Assembly: GCA_930367205.1 (NCBI GenBank)
Contig: OV884014.1
Coordinates: 78,471,104-78,535,103, forward strand
Length of the DNA: 64,000 nucleotides
Direction: 5' to 3'
Source of the DNA: Acanthosoma haemorrhoidale
Lineage: Eukaryota; Arthropoda; Insecta; Hemiptera; Acanthosomatidae
Numbering within the stretch: the stretch's first letter is position 1; each line of letters begins with the position of its first letter. Position numbers and translations under genes: made by a program. Below, piece after piece: positions 23,286-38,109 of the stretch. The notes below the pieces were generated by a model that was not told the origin of the DNA, searched no databases, and saw nothing but the letters and a program-made list of their open reading frames with translations.

Positions 23286-26200
23286 TCAGAGCGTTGTCGA
23301 AGTCACTGCTCTGATCCCGTGGACGAGGAGGCACGGCCTCAGGTCCTCCGTCAGCAGTGTCAGCTGTCCGAGGTAGTCAGCGTAGTGGTTAGGGTCATCT
23401 GGAGGAGTAGCCAGGTAGAGGAAGCTTATCGCTGTCTCTCCCGATCGAGACTTTATCATCTGGTTTACACTACAGTATACAAAGAAAAAATTCATTAGAA
23501 ATTACTACAAAGCATAAGGAGAGCGACTATGCTTTTACTCAGCATCACTAATCAGGACTGATAGCACAGGGAAATCATCTTTCGTCCAAATACATATTCT
23601 GGGGTAGTAGTTATAAAATTGATTAATCGATCTGATGATCTGTCCATTAACTTATAAAATTTCTCAAGTCAAAGCTCAAAAGCTATTTTATGTTTTAAAC
23701 CTCTGATTTTTTCTTCAATGTTTCACTTAGCATTGAAAGCTTTAACAAAAGTATAATTTAATAGATATTACAACAAAATACATTTTGATAGCCAAACCTA
23801 AAAATTATATATTTAATATATTCCAAAACAGTTTCAATAGGGGTTTTTATAAGTATCTCTCAGTGTAGGTTTTTAACTTTCTACTTTTTTTTTTATAAAA
23901 ATTTTTTCTTTGAATACAATTTAGTTCATAATCCATCTAAAAACATTTTAGTCTTTAAAAATAAAACATAAATTCTTTTAAATAATGGAACAAAAATGAT
24001 AAGGCTACTGATCAATAAATCAACAACTTTGGCTTTAATGCACACAAATTATACAAAAATGCGTGTATTTAAAAATAAAAAATATGTTTATATATTTATT
24101 TAACTTTATATTTGCTTAACTATATTACAACAGACAAACTTGCCAAAAGATCATTTATTAATTGTTTACTTACTTAGCTAAGTAAGTGCTAGTTGTTTCA
24201 TTGTTTTGATCTAAAGTAACTTCACTTCCTCTCAGAAAAGCCCTAACTCGGGACCAGTTTTCCACCTGTAATAGAAGCATTGCTTTATGCCACAAATAAT
24301 TTTCACTTTTTATTTCTTTCTTATAAATTAAGCAAATTATTAGTTTCTATACATAGACGTATTTTAACAAGATTAACACATTGTTAAATAAATGCTTACC
24401 GATTCTATGTCAGCTTTTATTCTTAAGCTTTCTAGAAGTTGTTTAAATTCTGTATTAGGAGCTCTCCGTAAGCTAAAATCAGTGATTCCTGCATTAGGCC
24501 CTTGGCCTTCGCACATTAAGACCCTTACTCGAAGATGCTTCCAACCATTAACCTAAAACAAGCGACAGACAGTTTAATTATGGTGAAAATATTTTATTAA
24601 TTTTAATTTTTTAGGATTAGGTTGGTTTTTTTTTTCAAAACCAAAATCCCTCAAGTTTTCACCCTCTCTGCCTGGTCCCTGTTCAAGCTAGAGACATGAA
24701 ATGTTATATAGAGGTCCCATTTGATAACTAATTCACCTCGATAAATTGTGAGTAATTATCAACAATTAATTACTTAGTATTAAAAATATATTTATGCCTA
24801 TAATTTTTAGAGGGAAATCAAATTAAAGATATCAACATCCTGATTAATAATATGCGTTTTATGTTATGTTTTTTAAACTATAAAAGTTATTGAAACTGTC
24901 TTCAAAAGTGAATTCACAAATTATTTTGCATGCCCAGATTTCTGCGTTTGCATGTAAGTTTTACTTAATACCCCTGTGATGCTAAAAATAAAAAAATAAT
25001 GAAAGATAACATTATTAATTAGAAAAATCATTAATCAATAACTTATATTTTTAAAATAAGAATTTTTCTATCATAATTCTGTGGCTGTCATGAAAAAGCG
25101 GATAAGTCGAGTTATCTGAAAAATGAGTTAACCGCTCCTACAGGTCTCTTTTGTTGCGTATGCTGTGTAGAATCGGTGTTTGGTGCCCTTGGATGAGGAA
25201 GAATTTCCAATGTGTAGTTTAAGGTAGCTTAATTTTAGTAACTTGATTTGTTCAGTTCTTCCTCTTAAAAGATGGTATGTCTACTTAACTTTTTATTCAC
25301 AAAGGCCATGCGAATTGCGAATAAGGTAAGTCATCTTAAGTGTTTTTTCTCTGTTTACATTTGGACAGTTGTAGGATAATTTGGAACGTTATGAGATACA
25401 ATTTATCAAATAAAAAGATCAGAATAATAAATACATAAAATTAATAAAATAACAAACCTGAGATAGTTGCCTGTAATTAACATTTTATGCGTGTACCTAA
25501 TTTGATTGGTACTATTACTGTAAAAGATTAAAAATTATAATATGGTAAATTTATTGAATATAAATAAACAGACCATTATTAAGTTTCATTATTAGCTGGA
25601 GAAGTTATACGACAATCACGCTTGTTATAAATTTGAACAACTCTTATTTGCCTTCTTTTGAAAAATGTCTTTTAAACAGCGAAGTGAATTTCTCAAAAAA
25701 TTAAGGAAAATGTTTATTTTAAGAACACAGCTGATGATGGAGCGTGATAGCAACCAAGAATACCCTTATTGAAAAAACAAAACAAAAACTACAAACACGA
25801 AAATAAATCATTTAAATGACTGGATTCAGCTAATAAGGGTGTGCAAAAAGAAAATCCCATTCTTACTTACGGTGATGGTTTTAGAGGATTTTTATAATTT
25901 TGGATCCCTAGACAAGAAAGCTGCTGCTGGACCTTTTATTTTAAAATCTGACATTAATGGCGGAAATTTTTGTTTTGGAGAGAAGTAACATGGCTCCAGA
26001 ACAGACTTGAATCTCCGTATGAGCTTATTTTTAACACAAGTCTAAGCAATGAAGAAGAATTTCAATCTCATTATTTTGGTCAACAAGGAAATGCACATAT
26101 CTCAATTCCGAGCAAAAAAAAAAAATGACACAAAGGATTTGATTCCATAGTCCGTTCCATGAATTTTATAAAAATTTGTCAGTTATTGAAAATGATCCAA

Positions 26201-29200
26201 TTGATCCTGAATTAATAGAAGACCCGGAAGACTGTTGAATAAGATAATTGTAACAATGTATTTTAATATTATAATAAAATTTATTTCAATAAAACAATTT
26301 TAAATTGATAACTAGTGTTTTAGTATTATACTATCCACCTCTAGATATAAATTAAAACTGAAAATTTACTAATATTTTCCAAGCAGTTTTTATTAGATAA
26401 AAGATAATTAGAGCTTTGGTGCATTATTTAAAAAAACAACATGTCATTATAGTAAGGTAAGTCGTAATCAAATGTGGTTAACTATTATGTTAAATTTAAT
26501 TTTTTTTATAAAATCATAAATTCTTTATACAATCAGTTTCTATTTTTGCAGTTGTTGTGGCCACCTCTTAATTATGAATAATTGTAAGTTCCCCTTTTCT
26601 CGTATCAGACTTTGTATCTATGTCATCAATCAATGAATATCAGAAAATATGTATATGTTTCAATATGTTTAATAAAGGTTATGAAGTCAGTCGGAGTGGG
26701 GGAACAGCCGCTGGTGGGGATGGCTCCCCACCACGGCTAGCCTGCCTATATAAGTAGCGCCCCATAGGGCGAAAATGAGAAAGAAACAAACCGGCACCTT
26801 GAACACTTCTCTCTCTCTCGGCACTGACGCTTGCTGCTCTACTTACTTAAACCATGGTCTTCTCATTCAACTACCTCTACATCTCTCTCTCCTAACCTCG
26901 CTATGTTTTAGTCCGGCATTGTCAGAGCCCACACCTTCCTAGTGGGTGGGAATCTCTGCCTTCGTCTTGTTAAATCTAGCACCTCCTTGGGAGATACCTT
27001 TACCTCGCGGACGACGGTTGCCGTGGCCCTACAAACTTACCAGTAGTGTCTCCCACGGCAATCCAGTCTGCTTCTCTCCAGTTCACACTCCCCTTTGGGA
27101 TCCGGATGGTTTTTGCCTACCCTTAGACACCGAGTGTGAATTCGTGGTCATTCCAAGACCACATAAACTACCTATAAACCTACCCTGTACCTCTTCTCCT
27201 GAACATAGTGCATTGTCGGGGCACACACCTTCTAAAGATCTTATGGAGTCAGATCAAAACGAATTAGGCTGCCCGCCGACTAGGCCGGCAGCCAGGGTGA
27301 AAGACCACAGGTCCGCCCACCTTATCTCTTTCGTGGCGCTCGCCGGATGGTGGCTAAGAGGTTGTAGCAACCCTAGCCCGCAGCGGGCGTCTCCTCCCCA
27401 CTTTGGGGATACTCAGTTATCTGAGTCCGACAGCAGTATCAAAATTAAAAGTGTAATTATATCAACACTCAAAAATAATTGAAAATGGCATTCCAGTATT
27501 TTGGAATGTTATAAAACCTAAAAGTGGTCTCCTGAAAAGTAAATTCGACTTATCTGCTTTTTTTTTATGACCACCACAGAATTAGTAGGGTATCAAAATA
27601 ATATAATTATTTATATTCCTATATACATAATAATATGTAGTATGTGTCGGTACTTTAGTGGATGATCAGCACAAAAAGTTGTTGAAACTGTACATAAAAA
27701 CATTTTTGTTAAATTATAATTAACAAAACTGTTAATTACGTGAAGCATCACACTTGACTGGACTTGATTTAATTTTTGACATGGTGGCCTAACAACACGC
27801 ATTCATACATTTTCTTTAAAGTATGGTTTCTCACTAAGATCCATATTAGTTCATAACAATGCAATACATTTAATTTACCTGATCTCTTTATCAAATGGTT
27901 ACAAGAGCTTAAATACTTATGAAGATATTAGTTATTTATAATTAGGATTCACACGACCACAATGTCATTTTCATGATGTTGCCAGATAAGTATTAATTAT
28001 TAGTTACCATGTTGACGATACAAGCTAGCTGGAGCATGAACAAGGTGGTAGTATCAAAGAGGTCATTAAAGGAAGGTCTGAAGAAATTAACTGGCCAGAC
28101 ATCAATGTATTTGTATGAACCCGACCTAAAATAAAATTTTAGAATCATTTAATAAAAACAACATAAACTATATTTTTTATAATTATAAGCCAATGAAAAA
28201 ATATTTTTGCTGGGCTGGGGCTGCTTGAACCTGGGATCTCCCTCCCCAATCTCCGATAAGTGCTAAGTTTTTCTTTGGATAATAATTATTAAAAATTTTG
28301 GGGTCAATACCATCACTAAATATTAATATATTTTTTTAAAATTTAATCTAACATGAATGCATACAAAGATAAGATAAGTAGATGAAAATGATGTTTTTTT
28401 GGGAGATTGTTGGTGGAATCTAACAGATTTCAATTTCCAAAAAAACACTGAAGAAAAAATTAAGATTGAATGAAATGTATATTTTTTTTTTTACCAGATG
28501 GTGGATCTGAAAAGCGAAGGCAGACCCCTGATTGTCTTCTTCTTACACCACCCTCCTGTAATATGCTGAGTAGTGCAGAGGAATATTTTTGGTCCACCTT
28601 TTTTATTTAATGTTCTCTGTATTTAGTATAGTAGAATGTTTTCTCACCCATGGAGGTGAGGTTCCTTTGGCTTTGTCATCAGAGTTCAATGACAGAACTC
28701 AAAGGGGTCATGTGACAAATAGTGCTGAGTCCCCCTATTAACTAAATAATAATCAGGAACATTCAATACAGTACATATTACATTTAAGGGCGTATTCAAA
28801 ATATTTGGTTAGGAGTAAATAAATTATCATTATTTCATCATAATTTATCATTATTCATTATTATTATTATTATTATTATTTATGCCATGAAACAACTTAA
28901 AACCAATAATGTAAGAATTCAATTGAGTTAATTTACGCATGCATACCATACTACATTACAGAATGCGAGATGCAATTAGTGTTCATTGAAATATCTTATG
29001 GACAATTTTTAGTTAGCTCAAAGTTACTAACTAAATATTTCCCTGGGTAAGAAATTTGTTGTTTGTTTATTTGGATTTGACACCCTTATATTAGCTTAGG
29101 GCAGGTTGAATGTTGGATTTATTTAATTGGACCCTCAGGATATAAAATCTGTTCTCTCAGACCAGAGTAGAACCCAAGATGTAGTAATCCAAGCAAACTT

Positions 29201-32200
29201 TAACCCAGCCACAGAAAAATACTTGGGCGATGTATGTGTTAGTGTTCAATGTCAGATGTTAAACTAAAGAAAGATATATTCACAACTTTTTCCACCAATT
29301 TTTCATCAGGACTTGTAAAAAACTCACTTAATTTGGAGCTTGCTGTAGCTGTGGAAGTTTCTGGCTATACAGATATTCTTCTGCATCCTCAATATATCGC
29401 TAATAAGAAATACATATTCTTGAGAATCTACTTGATTTTCACTGTCTCTTAACTGGAAAAGAGGCGAGTCCTCCCGTTCAAATTTGTCCGTCACAAATTC
29501 AGAACCAGGGCTAGAACAATAAAGTATTTAACTTACATAATTTTATAGATTTCGAATAAGTAATAGTAAGGTGATTTCAGAAATAGCAATAGAATATAAA
29601 GTCAATGCGGCTGTTCAATAGGAATGAGCGGAATGAAACCATATGCTAGATTTTTATCATACTTATTTAAGAAAAACATTTAGACAAAAAATGTTTCATT
29701 ACTGCTGAAAAAAAATGTATTTACTGTTTAATAAATTATTTTAATTATAGTGCACTTAATTCCCAACATTTAATACATATTATTAATCAGGACGATAAGA
29801 TCTTAGTTAATTTGATACCCTCTACTATAAGTATATTAGAAAAATATTTATGTTTTATTACAAGTAATTGATTAATAATTGACCTTTTTTTATTTTTCAA
29901 AATGTTGTTTTTATTTTAAGCATCTCTGGGGTATTAAGTACGTAAAATTTTCATGGATTCAAATCTCATCTTTTTATATAAAAATGGGATTGGAAAAACA
30001 GTTTTAATTTAAGTTTTAATAACTTTAATATAATTATAGCCCACTTAAGACCGTGCACATATTAGATGTTATAAATCAGGACTCCGGGATATTTAATTTT
30101 ATATCCTATTCAATATGGTACAAAAATATTTTTGTTATTACTAATTAATTTACAGTATCCTTAACTATTTTTCATGGAGTAGCTTTTATTTTTAGTATCA
30201 TTAGAGCGACAAATGATGCTAATATGCAAAATATTACGCCTCGATAAAACTAACTGACACTTACTTATGTTTTATGTCTTTCCAATATCAAATGGGCTGT
30301 ATCTAGCTTGATCAGCCAGACAAACAGACACAGAAGGAGGGGGGGGGGTTGAAAAAACCCAACGAAACCCTAGGAACCATCATCATCTTTAATTATTAGT
30401 TATTTTTTTCACCTTATATAAGCTTTTTTTTTCTCTTTTATTTGGACCTCAAGCAGACAAGGATAATAAATCCAATATGTAAACTATTAATAAATGTGAC
30501 ATAGTTTTTTAGCCCAATATTAACACTCATTCACTAATAATAATGAGCTATTTTAGATTGATCAACTCACTGCTGAAAGAAGTCTAAAGGTTGCTGAATA
30601 TCCCTGAAACCTAAAACTATAGTGTTGGGTTTCATTGCGCCTAATCCGGCTAAATGTGACAGGTGATTGAGACCATCTCGAACGCTTCGAGCTACTGTCA
30701 GTTCGATAAAAGCCTTTACCTATAACATCAAATAGTATTATTAAATTATTATATATCATATAATACTTAATTATTATATATCATATAATATTAATAATTT
30801 AATAGATTAAAAATATCCAGTTAACCATGTTTCAATAAATGAAAAAAACCAATAAGTAAAAACCTTAAGTTGGTCCACGAGCGACAACCAATGGGGGTAT
30901 TGGGTGCTGGCAGGATCAGTTGCAAGTTCCGAAAATTCCTTTCCGGCAATGACATGGCCCAACACGTACAGACCGGACTTCTTCATGTCGTTAGTAAAAT
31001 GGATGAGAGGGGTCGAACTCCTTGGGTTGCCTACGAGAAGTAAGACCTGCGGCCTCCAGAACTTGACGTGGTCTTTTCTCGAGTCCAACATAAGAAGATA
31101 CTTCCGAACCTAAAAAAACAAAACATTTTTGTATAACTGGTTGTTGCAGTTGATTCAATAATCAGTAGCCTAAACATTTTTCTTTTTACATCAACTAAGA
31201 ACTGAATTGTATATTTTTACAAATACGAATTAATGATGAAACAATATTTAGAGATACTTGAGGGACTCCTTGAGTGTTTTTAAAACACTTATTAATTGCT
31301 TATAAAATAGCTGCTCGGTATGTTTGACCACAAAAAGTTCATTTTACTTGTTAAATGATCTTGCTATTAAATAAAAATTGCAAATAACTGAAATGTCTAT
31401 AAAAATGTTCACATTTTATTCGTTTTCACACTGCTTGTCATTGTATTTTAATCAACACAAAATCAGCATATTTTAAGTTGTTAGGGACAGACCTTTAACA
31501 TTTCAGAATAATTGAATCATTTTTATGACCACTACCATAGACAACTACGATAAACTCATACCTGTTTGAAAGTTGAGTTTTCTTTTATTTTCCCCCCTCA
31601 ATAATTCTCTTTAGTTTGTTTAAGTTACATTATATTCACCATATAGTGGCCAGACACCCAGAGCGCCTCTAAACCAAAACTAAAATAAGCACTCAGCTAA
31701 TAAAAATAAAATAATATTTCATTATTTACATGTCGGAAAAGAACAAAACAAAAAACCTACATCTCATGCTCTTCTGCCACTAACACTTTCTGTACAATAA
31801 AAACTTTTTTTATTTTGTATGATTTATGCATGCAATGTATGATTTCAAATAGTATTTATTTTTTTAAACATTTAAATTAGCTGAACTAAGATTAAAATGT
31901 GTGAAGTAAAACTTGAAGAATACTTCAACACAAGGCTGTTTTCTTAAGGAAAGCAAGTTTATTATAAGATTTACTTAATAAAAAGTGAAATAATAAAACA
32001 ATCACCTGATGGAATATCAATGCCTGAGTGAGGGAACCCCATCCAGCTGTCTGAGAGGAAGGTGAGAAAAGATGGAGAAGAACGATCAGCAAAAAGCACA
32101 GAACAATCGATGAAATTGCGTAGAGAGGATTGATCACAAACATCATAACCAGTGTGCCGATTAGTCCAATTAAAGCTGTCCACCAAGAAAAATACTTGAA

Positions 32201-35200
32201 TGAAGGTCTGCAAATATAATGAAAAAAGAAATTAATAAAAAAATAAGTTAATTATAAGATAACTTCAATTGCCATTAGGGATATCCATTAAAATAATTTT
32301 AAAATTTTTGATTGAAAATTGAAGGGAATTATGTTCACAACAGGTAATAATTCTTCAGCTATTCTACTAATATAAATAATTTTGCACAATTACAAACAAA
32401 AAATTGTCCCAGTACCTAAAATTGGGTGCAGATGTCAAATCTAATCCAAGACATGCTAAATTTGTAGCAAAATACGAGAGTAGGAAGAGTACGGAGTTGA
32501 TTTGAGCGATGACGTTTAAAGAGCCTATAAGCAACATAGCCTGGACCAGCGCCCAAGATAACACAACTGCAGCCACTGGATTTCCATTACAGGTGCCTCT
32601 TGTGATCCACCTCAGCAACCGCCCTGTAATGAAATATAGCCAGAATAAAAAAACCCTCTTTATTCTGGGATATTGTTCCATAAGAATAACAATAAGGCAC
32701 AAATAAATATGTCTAACAGACTAAACAGAATAGAATAAATAAAAAAAGTAGTTTAAAAATGTTAAGAAAAATGATTTTACATTTTTTTAAATTATTTCTT
32801 TTAATTTTCCTATTTATTAATATTATATTTAGTGATTGCACTTTCAGCCATATTTTTTGTTTTATCTTTGGGCTGCTCCACATATAGGAGCTGAGGATCC
32901 ACAGTAGAGGAAGGGAGTCATCCTTGAAACTTGAGGTATGGGTGATTAGCACCCACACCCATTTAAAGGTCAATAATTACTTTAATAAATTCTTATTGAT
33001 GTGGCATATATGAACATATATTCCACTTACTAAGTTCTGTACCACGGGGGAAGCTGAGATATTCAATATAACCATAAACATTTATACATAAAAAAAATAG
33101 CTGGGGTAAAGTAATTTTACCGTAAATGTTATCCTTGGCAAGAGCTTCCAAGACCCTGGAAGAACCAATGAGGTTGCTGAGAGAAGCAGAAAATGTGGCA
33201 GTAAGAAGCCCCAATGTTATGAAAACAGGTACAATGTTGATTGGCATCATATAGAAAAAGTTATTTGCCAGCAGAAATTGACTGCAAGTAGCAGCGCTCA
33301 GGATTGATACAGTAATGTATGCAATAAACGTGAAGAATACCGCAGACATTGTACCCCAAGGGATGCTGTGACCAGGTTCCTTCAGTTCACCTGCAATCGA
33401 ACAAAAACATTCTATAAAAATAAATATAAATTATTAGTATAATTATCAAATGACATGGTTTAAATAAAATTGAGCCGTATAAGGTTAGGTGGGGGTGGTA
33501 ACTGGGTACAGGGCACCCCTTTGGATTTTTTTAAATGTGGAAATAGGGCATCACTACTACTAGGCATGTCTTCCCTCCAAAACAACAATCAAGCAGCTAT
33601 TGGCACACCAGGAGTAGAGATGAGAGGTTATTCAAAGATAAAACTGTGTTCACAGCTAACAAATTAAGACATTACTTTATTCAAGCTATTTTTTTAGATG
33701 CAAGCTATTGGTAAGTCGACAAAAACTCAGAAAGAACCATTTAGGTAGCAGCGTGATATTTGCAGCACAAGTTACTTCTTCTTTTCTCCCATCCCCTTCC
33801 CATCTTGAAAGAAAATTTTTTAAAGGAGTTTGGAAAACGGGGGTACCAAGTGATAAGGGTTTGGTTTATTATACCGAATAAAACTGTCTGTTTCTTCAAG
33901 GATCTAGGGATGGAGCAAGAACTGCCTGAGATAATAGAAGGCATAATAATGGCTTTTATTGATACCCAAAAACACAAAGTTAACTATTGATGCAATTACT
34001 TAATTCTTTCCACAATTTATTTTGTCTTATGTAAGTATCTAAACATTTCTATATACTTGATTTATACTGTCTGTAAATATTAGTGCATATTTCTAAACTT
34101 ATTCAACACTGCCTAGAGAAACAATAAAGTCACTTAACTGTAGCTGTGTATGTTGTAGCTTAATTTAACTAAGCAGCCTCACCTACAGTAATAAAAGTGA
34201 ATTTCTCTTTCTCTATGAACGACCAATGACAGAAGGGTTTAGCTAGAGAGGGGCAGTCAATATAGGGACACCTGCTTGAGTAAGGCGAGTGCTGTTGAGG
34301 TTCTTGTCCCAATCCTCTCCTTCCTTAGAGGAGATAAGCTAAAGTTGTTTGTTTCTCGTACTCTTTCAATGAACTTTGTCTTAAATGAGGTACGTATATC
34401 ATCCTCTAGTCTAATGATTCGGGTAGATTCTGCTCTAACCGGATCAGTGTGATTAACTTATAATAATATCAAGCAAGGATGTCCATAACCCCGAGTTAGT
34501 ACCTGACATATTAGCACCCGCCATTATCCCCGTAACACCAGAAAACAAGACACCAAACACTGTTGCGAAGTCCGGAACTTGTCCATTTGATGTGTAATCT
34601 TTGGTATAGTGCTGATACAAATTGCTGTTTAAAGTGTCCCAGCTTAGCCCAGTATAACTTCCGTTCATCAAGTAAGTGCTGTTCTGAACCAATTGGTTTT
34701 CTTCAGGAATCGGAACCTGTAACAATTTTAGCAGTGATGAATTCACAGTTACTGAATTTAATAGTAATACTGACCTGAAAGAAAATAATATTTACCTCAA
34801 AAGGTTGGATATAAATGAAACTTCCAACAACTGAGCTAAGAGATAGGCAGACAATTATGAATATAGCAACGCTGATTTTAGCAAACATCCCAGCACCAAT
34901 AAGGCAGACTAGTAGATTGAGAAGATTTAATACTGAACAATACATGAACCTGTACCACCTTCCATCAAGCAGTTCGTGACCTTTCCATGTAAGATATCCT
35001 GAAAATGAATTTATATTTTATCGAATATATCATAAAACATTAACTGCATTAACATGGGCTCATTTAACAGGACTTGCCATTTAGAAGGAAATCTATCTAT
35101 ATTCTCTTCTTAGTATTTACACAAGTGATGAGCACAATATTTTTGTCTTACAACTAAAAGAAAAACTAATGAAAGACTACACTAAGAAAAGAACTAGCTG

Positions 35201-38109
35201 TCTTCTTATTCCTTTAACCTTTCATCGTCAATCGCTAGCGATATTCTAGAAATAAGTTTCAAAACTTTTCCGCTTAACTTAAGGCCACCAATTAGATAAC
35301 TTGAGGGATACTTACTTCATCAGCAAATCTGTCCGGATGTTACAATGTGACTTTGAAGTTTACTAAAGTTTTGAACAACTAATTAGAAAGTTGGAGAATC
35401 TTGTATGACATTACTGGCAGGTATTGGATACTGACAATCAACGATTGTCGATTTTTGATACCTTGGTTAGTGGATGCGGGTATCTCTTGCTATATGAGCC
35501 ACCGGTCATGGCTAGGGAATTCCAATCTGATTTATTGGCATTATAATAAAATTGCCACAATAAACTAATAAATCGACTTAGGCCTGAGGTCAGTTTTAAG
35601 CGATTAAGAAGTAGAATTTTTCAAAAAGCACCTCTTCAGTGAAAGAGGAATCATCATGCCAAAAGAGAGTAGTTGACATACCAACATGAGGAGAAAAGGG
35701 AATAAACATGTTTTTTTTCGAACTCATAAAATCTGTGCTTCTGAAAACACTTTCATAGTTAACATTGAACACATACCATATGCAAAATTTCAGCACTCCC
35801 ATGTCTACAGATTGCTGGCCTTAGGCAAACTTCAAACCTTTTAGGGGTGACATTTTTCAAAAATCTTTCTTATTATTCCCCTCTACAATATAACAATCAC
35901 CATGCAAAATTTCAGTTTAGTAAGTCATGCTGTTTTTGAGATACAGTTTGTATTTGGATTTTATAAATACAAATATAAAGTACAATTGAAATAGTACAGA
36001 TAAATAACATGATATGAATTTACCCGATGGTCCAAAATTTTCAACAAAGCCTTCAGCGCAGCCAACAATGTATAAAGCGCTGCTGACTATATTGGCTAGA
36101 AAGAACAGAGTACCAATGGAGCCACCAAACTCAGGGCCGAGGGTCCGACTGATCATAACTAGAATAAATTGCTAAGAAATTTTTTTAAATAAAAATATTA
36201 CATTATCATTTTATGATTATTACATGGCTAATAAAGACCAGAATGGTTAATTGAAAACTATAAAATATGAATAATTCCTTTCAACATTTTATGTATTTAT
36301 TTACTACAGGAGAACATATCTGCTATTAGCATGAGTGGCGATCATGTAATTGATTCTGGTATAAACTAGTAAATGCAGAAATGTCCCAGCAGGTCTTACT
36401 GCCAATTTTGTTTGAAATCACTGCCATTTGCTCTTCATTGTTGGTTTTTTTTTGGAAGGGTGGTGGATGAAACTGTTAAGGTGTCCATGTATGTTTTAGT
36501 AGAATTTGGAGTATCTGCTTTTGATAACTAAGCTAATAGAAGTTATTTTCATTATAAGTCACTGTAATATCCTGTTTGAAATGTACATTGGCATGTCAGT
36601 GATGTAAAAGTTTAAATAGTAGAATTGATTAAGTAAATTGTATGTTTCATTTAGGTGATGGAAATCAAAACTTTGTCCAAAATAAACATGTACAATAATG
36701 CTTATACTCATTGTTTTGGTTCAATCTTTTTCTTTATGAAGTGTTAGGATTTTGCATTGGTTGAATTCAATTCATATTCTATTCAAACATGATTACAGTT
36801 TTCAGATATGTGTCTATAGTGCAGTGGCTGCTTCAGTTGGATTGATATTTGAAATGAATTATGGCTGTGCTTTCTATTAATGTCACAAGTAGAGTGATTT
36901 GTTGAGTAGTGTATAGAGTAAAAGCAGCACATCTGCTATTTAAACTTTAAAGTAAAAATAAAATAAGTTTTTTTTGTTTAGCTGTATCATAGTTTAAATA
37001 AATATAAACTTTTAATGGTCTTGAATATCCAATTTAAATGTAGTAGAGAGTAGTTATATCAGTTTGCAATATTTACCTATGGTAATTATTTCTGTATTAG
37101 ATATTTTCATTATGTAATATAAGTAAAAATAGATATGTCAACATGATCATTGAAATTAAGGGTGCATTAGGGGCATTAACAACTTTAATTTACGGTAGCA
37201 ATAGTGCAATTTGTAGGATCAAGGGATTGAAAATATAGAAAGAAATTAATTCAGTTTTGTTCAAAGAATTCCCATAGAAAAATTAGGTCTTGGCATTTAT
37301 TTACTTAACAATTGAACTTGAAATTAATTAAACTTATTAAAAATATATAAAAGCTTTCAAATAAACTATGATTAACTATTAAAAGCCAATAAAAAATGAA
37401 CTCTTAGTCAAGGAAATAACATCATTCATTAAAACATAATAATTACGAAATGAACATCTTTTCTTACTAAGACATAGAAAAGGAATTCTCGTTTTTTCTA
37501 GTATATTTCTGATAATTTACAAGTAATTACTAATGTTAAAGAAAAATTGGAGATATATCACGGATCTACTAATTGGAGTATAAAGTTGATAAGGATACAG
37601 TAAGCACCACCGCCCTCGACAGCACCATTTGTTGAGATAGCACAGATAGAAGTAACAGTAAACACAAGAATACTGTAAGCTATTAAAAATTGGACCAATG
37701 TCACTAACAACCCAGCATTTCCAACAATGTATCCTGAAAAAAGAGATTTATGATTTTAAATTTGTAAATGACATATTAAAAGTTCTAACAATCAAATAGA
37801 TATAGTGCTTAGGCATGGATGGAAGATAAAAATCATACCAACTCTTAGAAAAAGTAAGGCACTAAACATAGAAAGCGCTACAGGACTGAAAACACCAGCG
37901 AACGTTCCAAGAGTTCTACCGCCAGCAGCATCACCCTCACTTTGTCCAAACTCGACGTATCCCTCTTCGTTGGACTTGCTGTTTCTGATACACCCGATTC
38001 CAAAAATACCCCTCATCCTTTTGTAAACCACATTAGGGAGAGTGAGAGGCTTGGCAGTGCCAAATCTTTCGTTGACACTTGAATCATTAATACTACCCGT
38101 GTTTTCCAT
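23286..38109 (-). CDS. SLC12A9: SLC12A9-type cation-chloride cotransporter (complete, 15 coding exons)
   Basis: SLC12A9 (CIP) is the divergent SLC12 cotransporter-family membrane protein. Exons: 37839-38109, 37599-37733, 36024-36158, 34796-34998, 34503-34716, 33121-33390, 32416-32623, 32006-32207, 30864-31109, 30571-30719, 29328-29510, 28008-28125, 24400-24552, 24174-24265, 23286-23469. They sum to 2763 nt (920 residues plus stop), close to the human length, with all phases compatible. Landmarks: [13 protein letters not shown] (TM1), [80 protein letters not shown], then the SLC12 C-terminal domain ([32 protein letters not shown]) and the family C-terminus [14 protein letters not shown]. The ATG at 38109 is chosen; an in-frame upstream ATG is possible. 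Exon 9 uses a weak GTTTTT donor. Confidence 0.94.
25076..27582. mobile_element. DNA transposon with TA duplication, in SLC12A9 intron 12
   Basis: The left end ATTCTGTGGCTGTCATGAAA and the reverse-complemented right end ATTCTGTGGTGGTCATAAAA match, and the match continues into GATAAGTCGA on both sides. TA flanks both ends. This fits a Tc1/mariner/pogo-group element about 2.5 kb long. The interior at ~25650-26240 (plus) has short decayed open stretches, one ending [14 protein letters not shown] before a stop, which may be a transposase tail. An LTR is inserted near its right end. Confidence 0.65.
26690..27440 (+). mobile_element. LTR of a Ty3/gypsy-like retroelement (nested, solo)
   Basis: About 750 bp, far more GC-rich than its surroundings, with a TATATAAG core promoter at about 26746. 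It is homologous to the reverse complement of 45905-46640, sharing for example CCTAACCTCGCTATGTTTTA and AGAGATACC/GAATCTCTGCCTTCG-type blocks. No internal retroelement coding sequence adjoins it, so it looks like a solo LTR inserted in the TA-flanked transposon. Its exact ends are uncertain. The 178-codon frame it contains is not a gene. Confidence 0.65.
28200..28300 (+). repeat. SINE-like fragment in SLC12A9 intron 11
   Basis: A B-box-like sequence on the minus strand (ATCCCAGGTTCAAGCAGC) adjoins a flank resembling the family-2 copies at 842 and 9785. Confidence 0.4.
33391..34502. other. SLC12A9 intron 5
   Basis: About 1.1 kb with no exon. Short plus-strand frames at 33.47-33.99 kb have no recognisable domain. 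Confidence 0.5.
36159..37598. other. SLC12A9 intron 2 (1.44 kb)
   Basis: AT-rich, with no open frames or elements recognised. Confidence 0.6.

Noticed and set aside
26946..27482. 178-codon plus-strand ORF
   Set aside because: It lies inside an LTR; its composition reflects GC-rich LTR sequence and the reverse-oriented homologous LTR at 45.9-46.6 kb does not preserve it.
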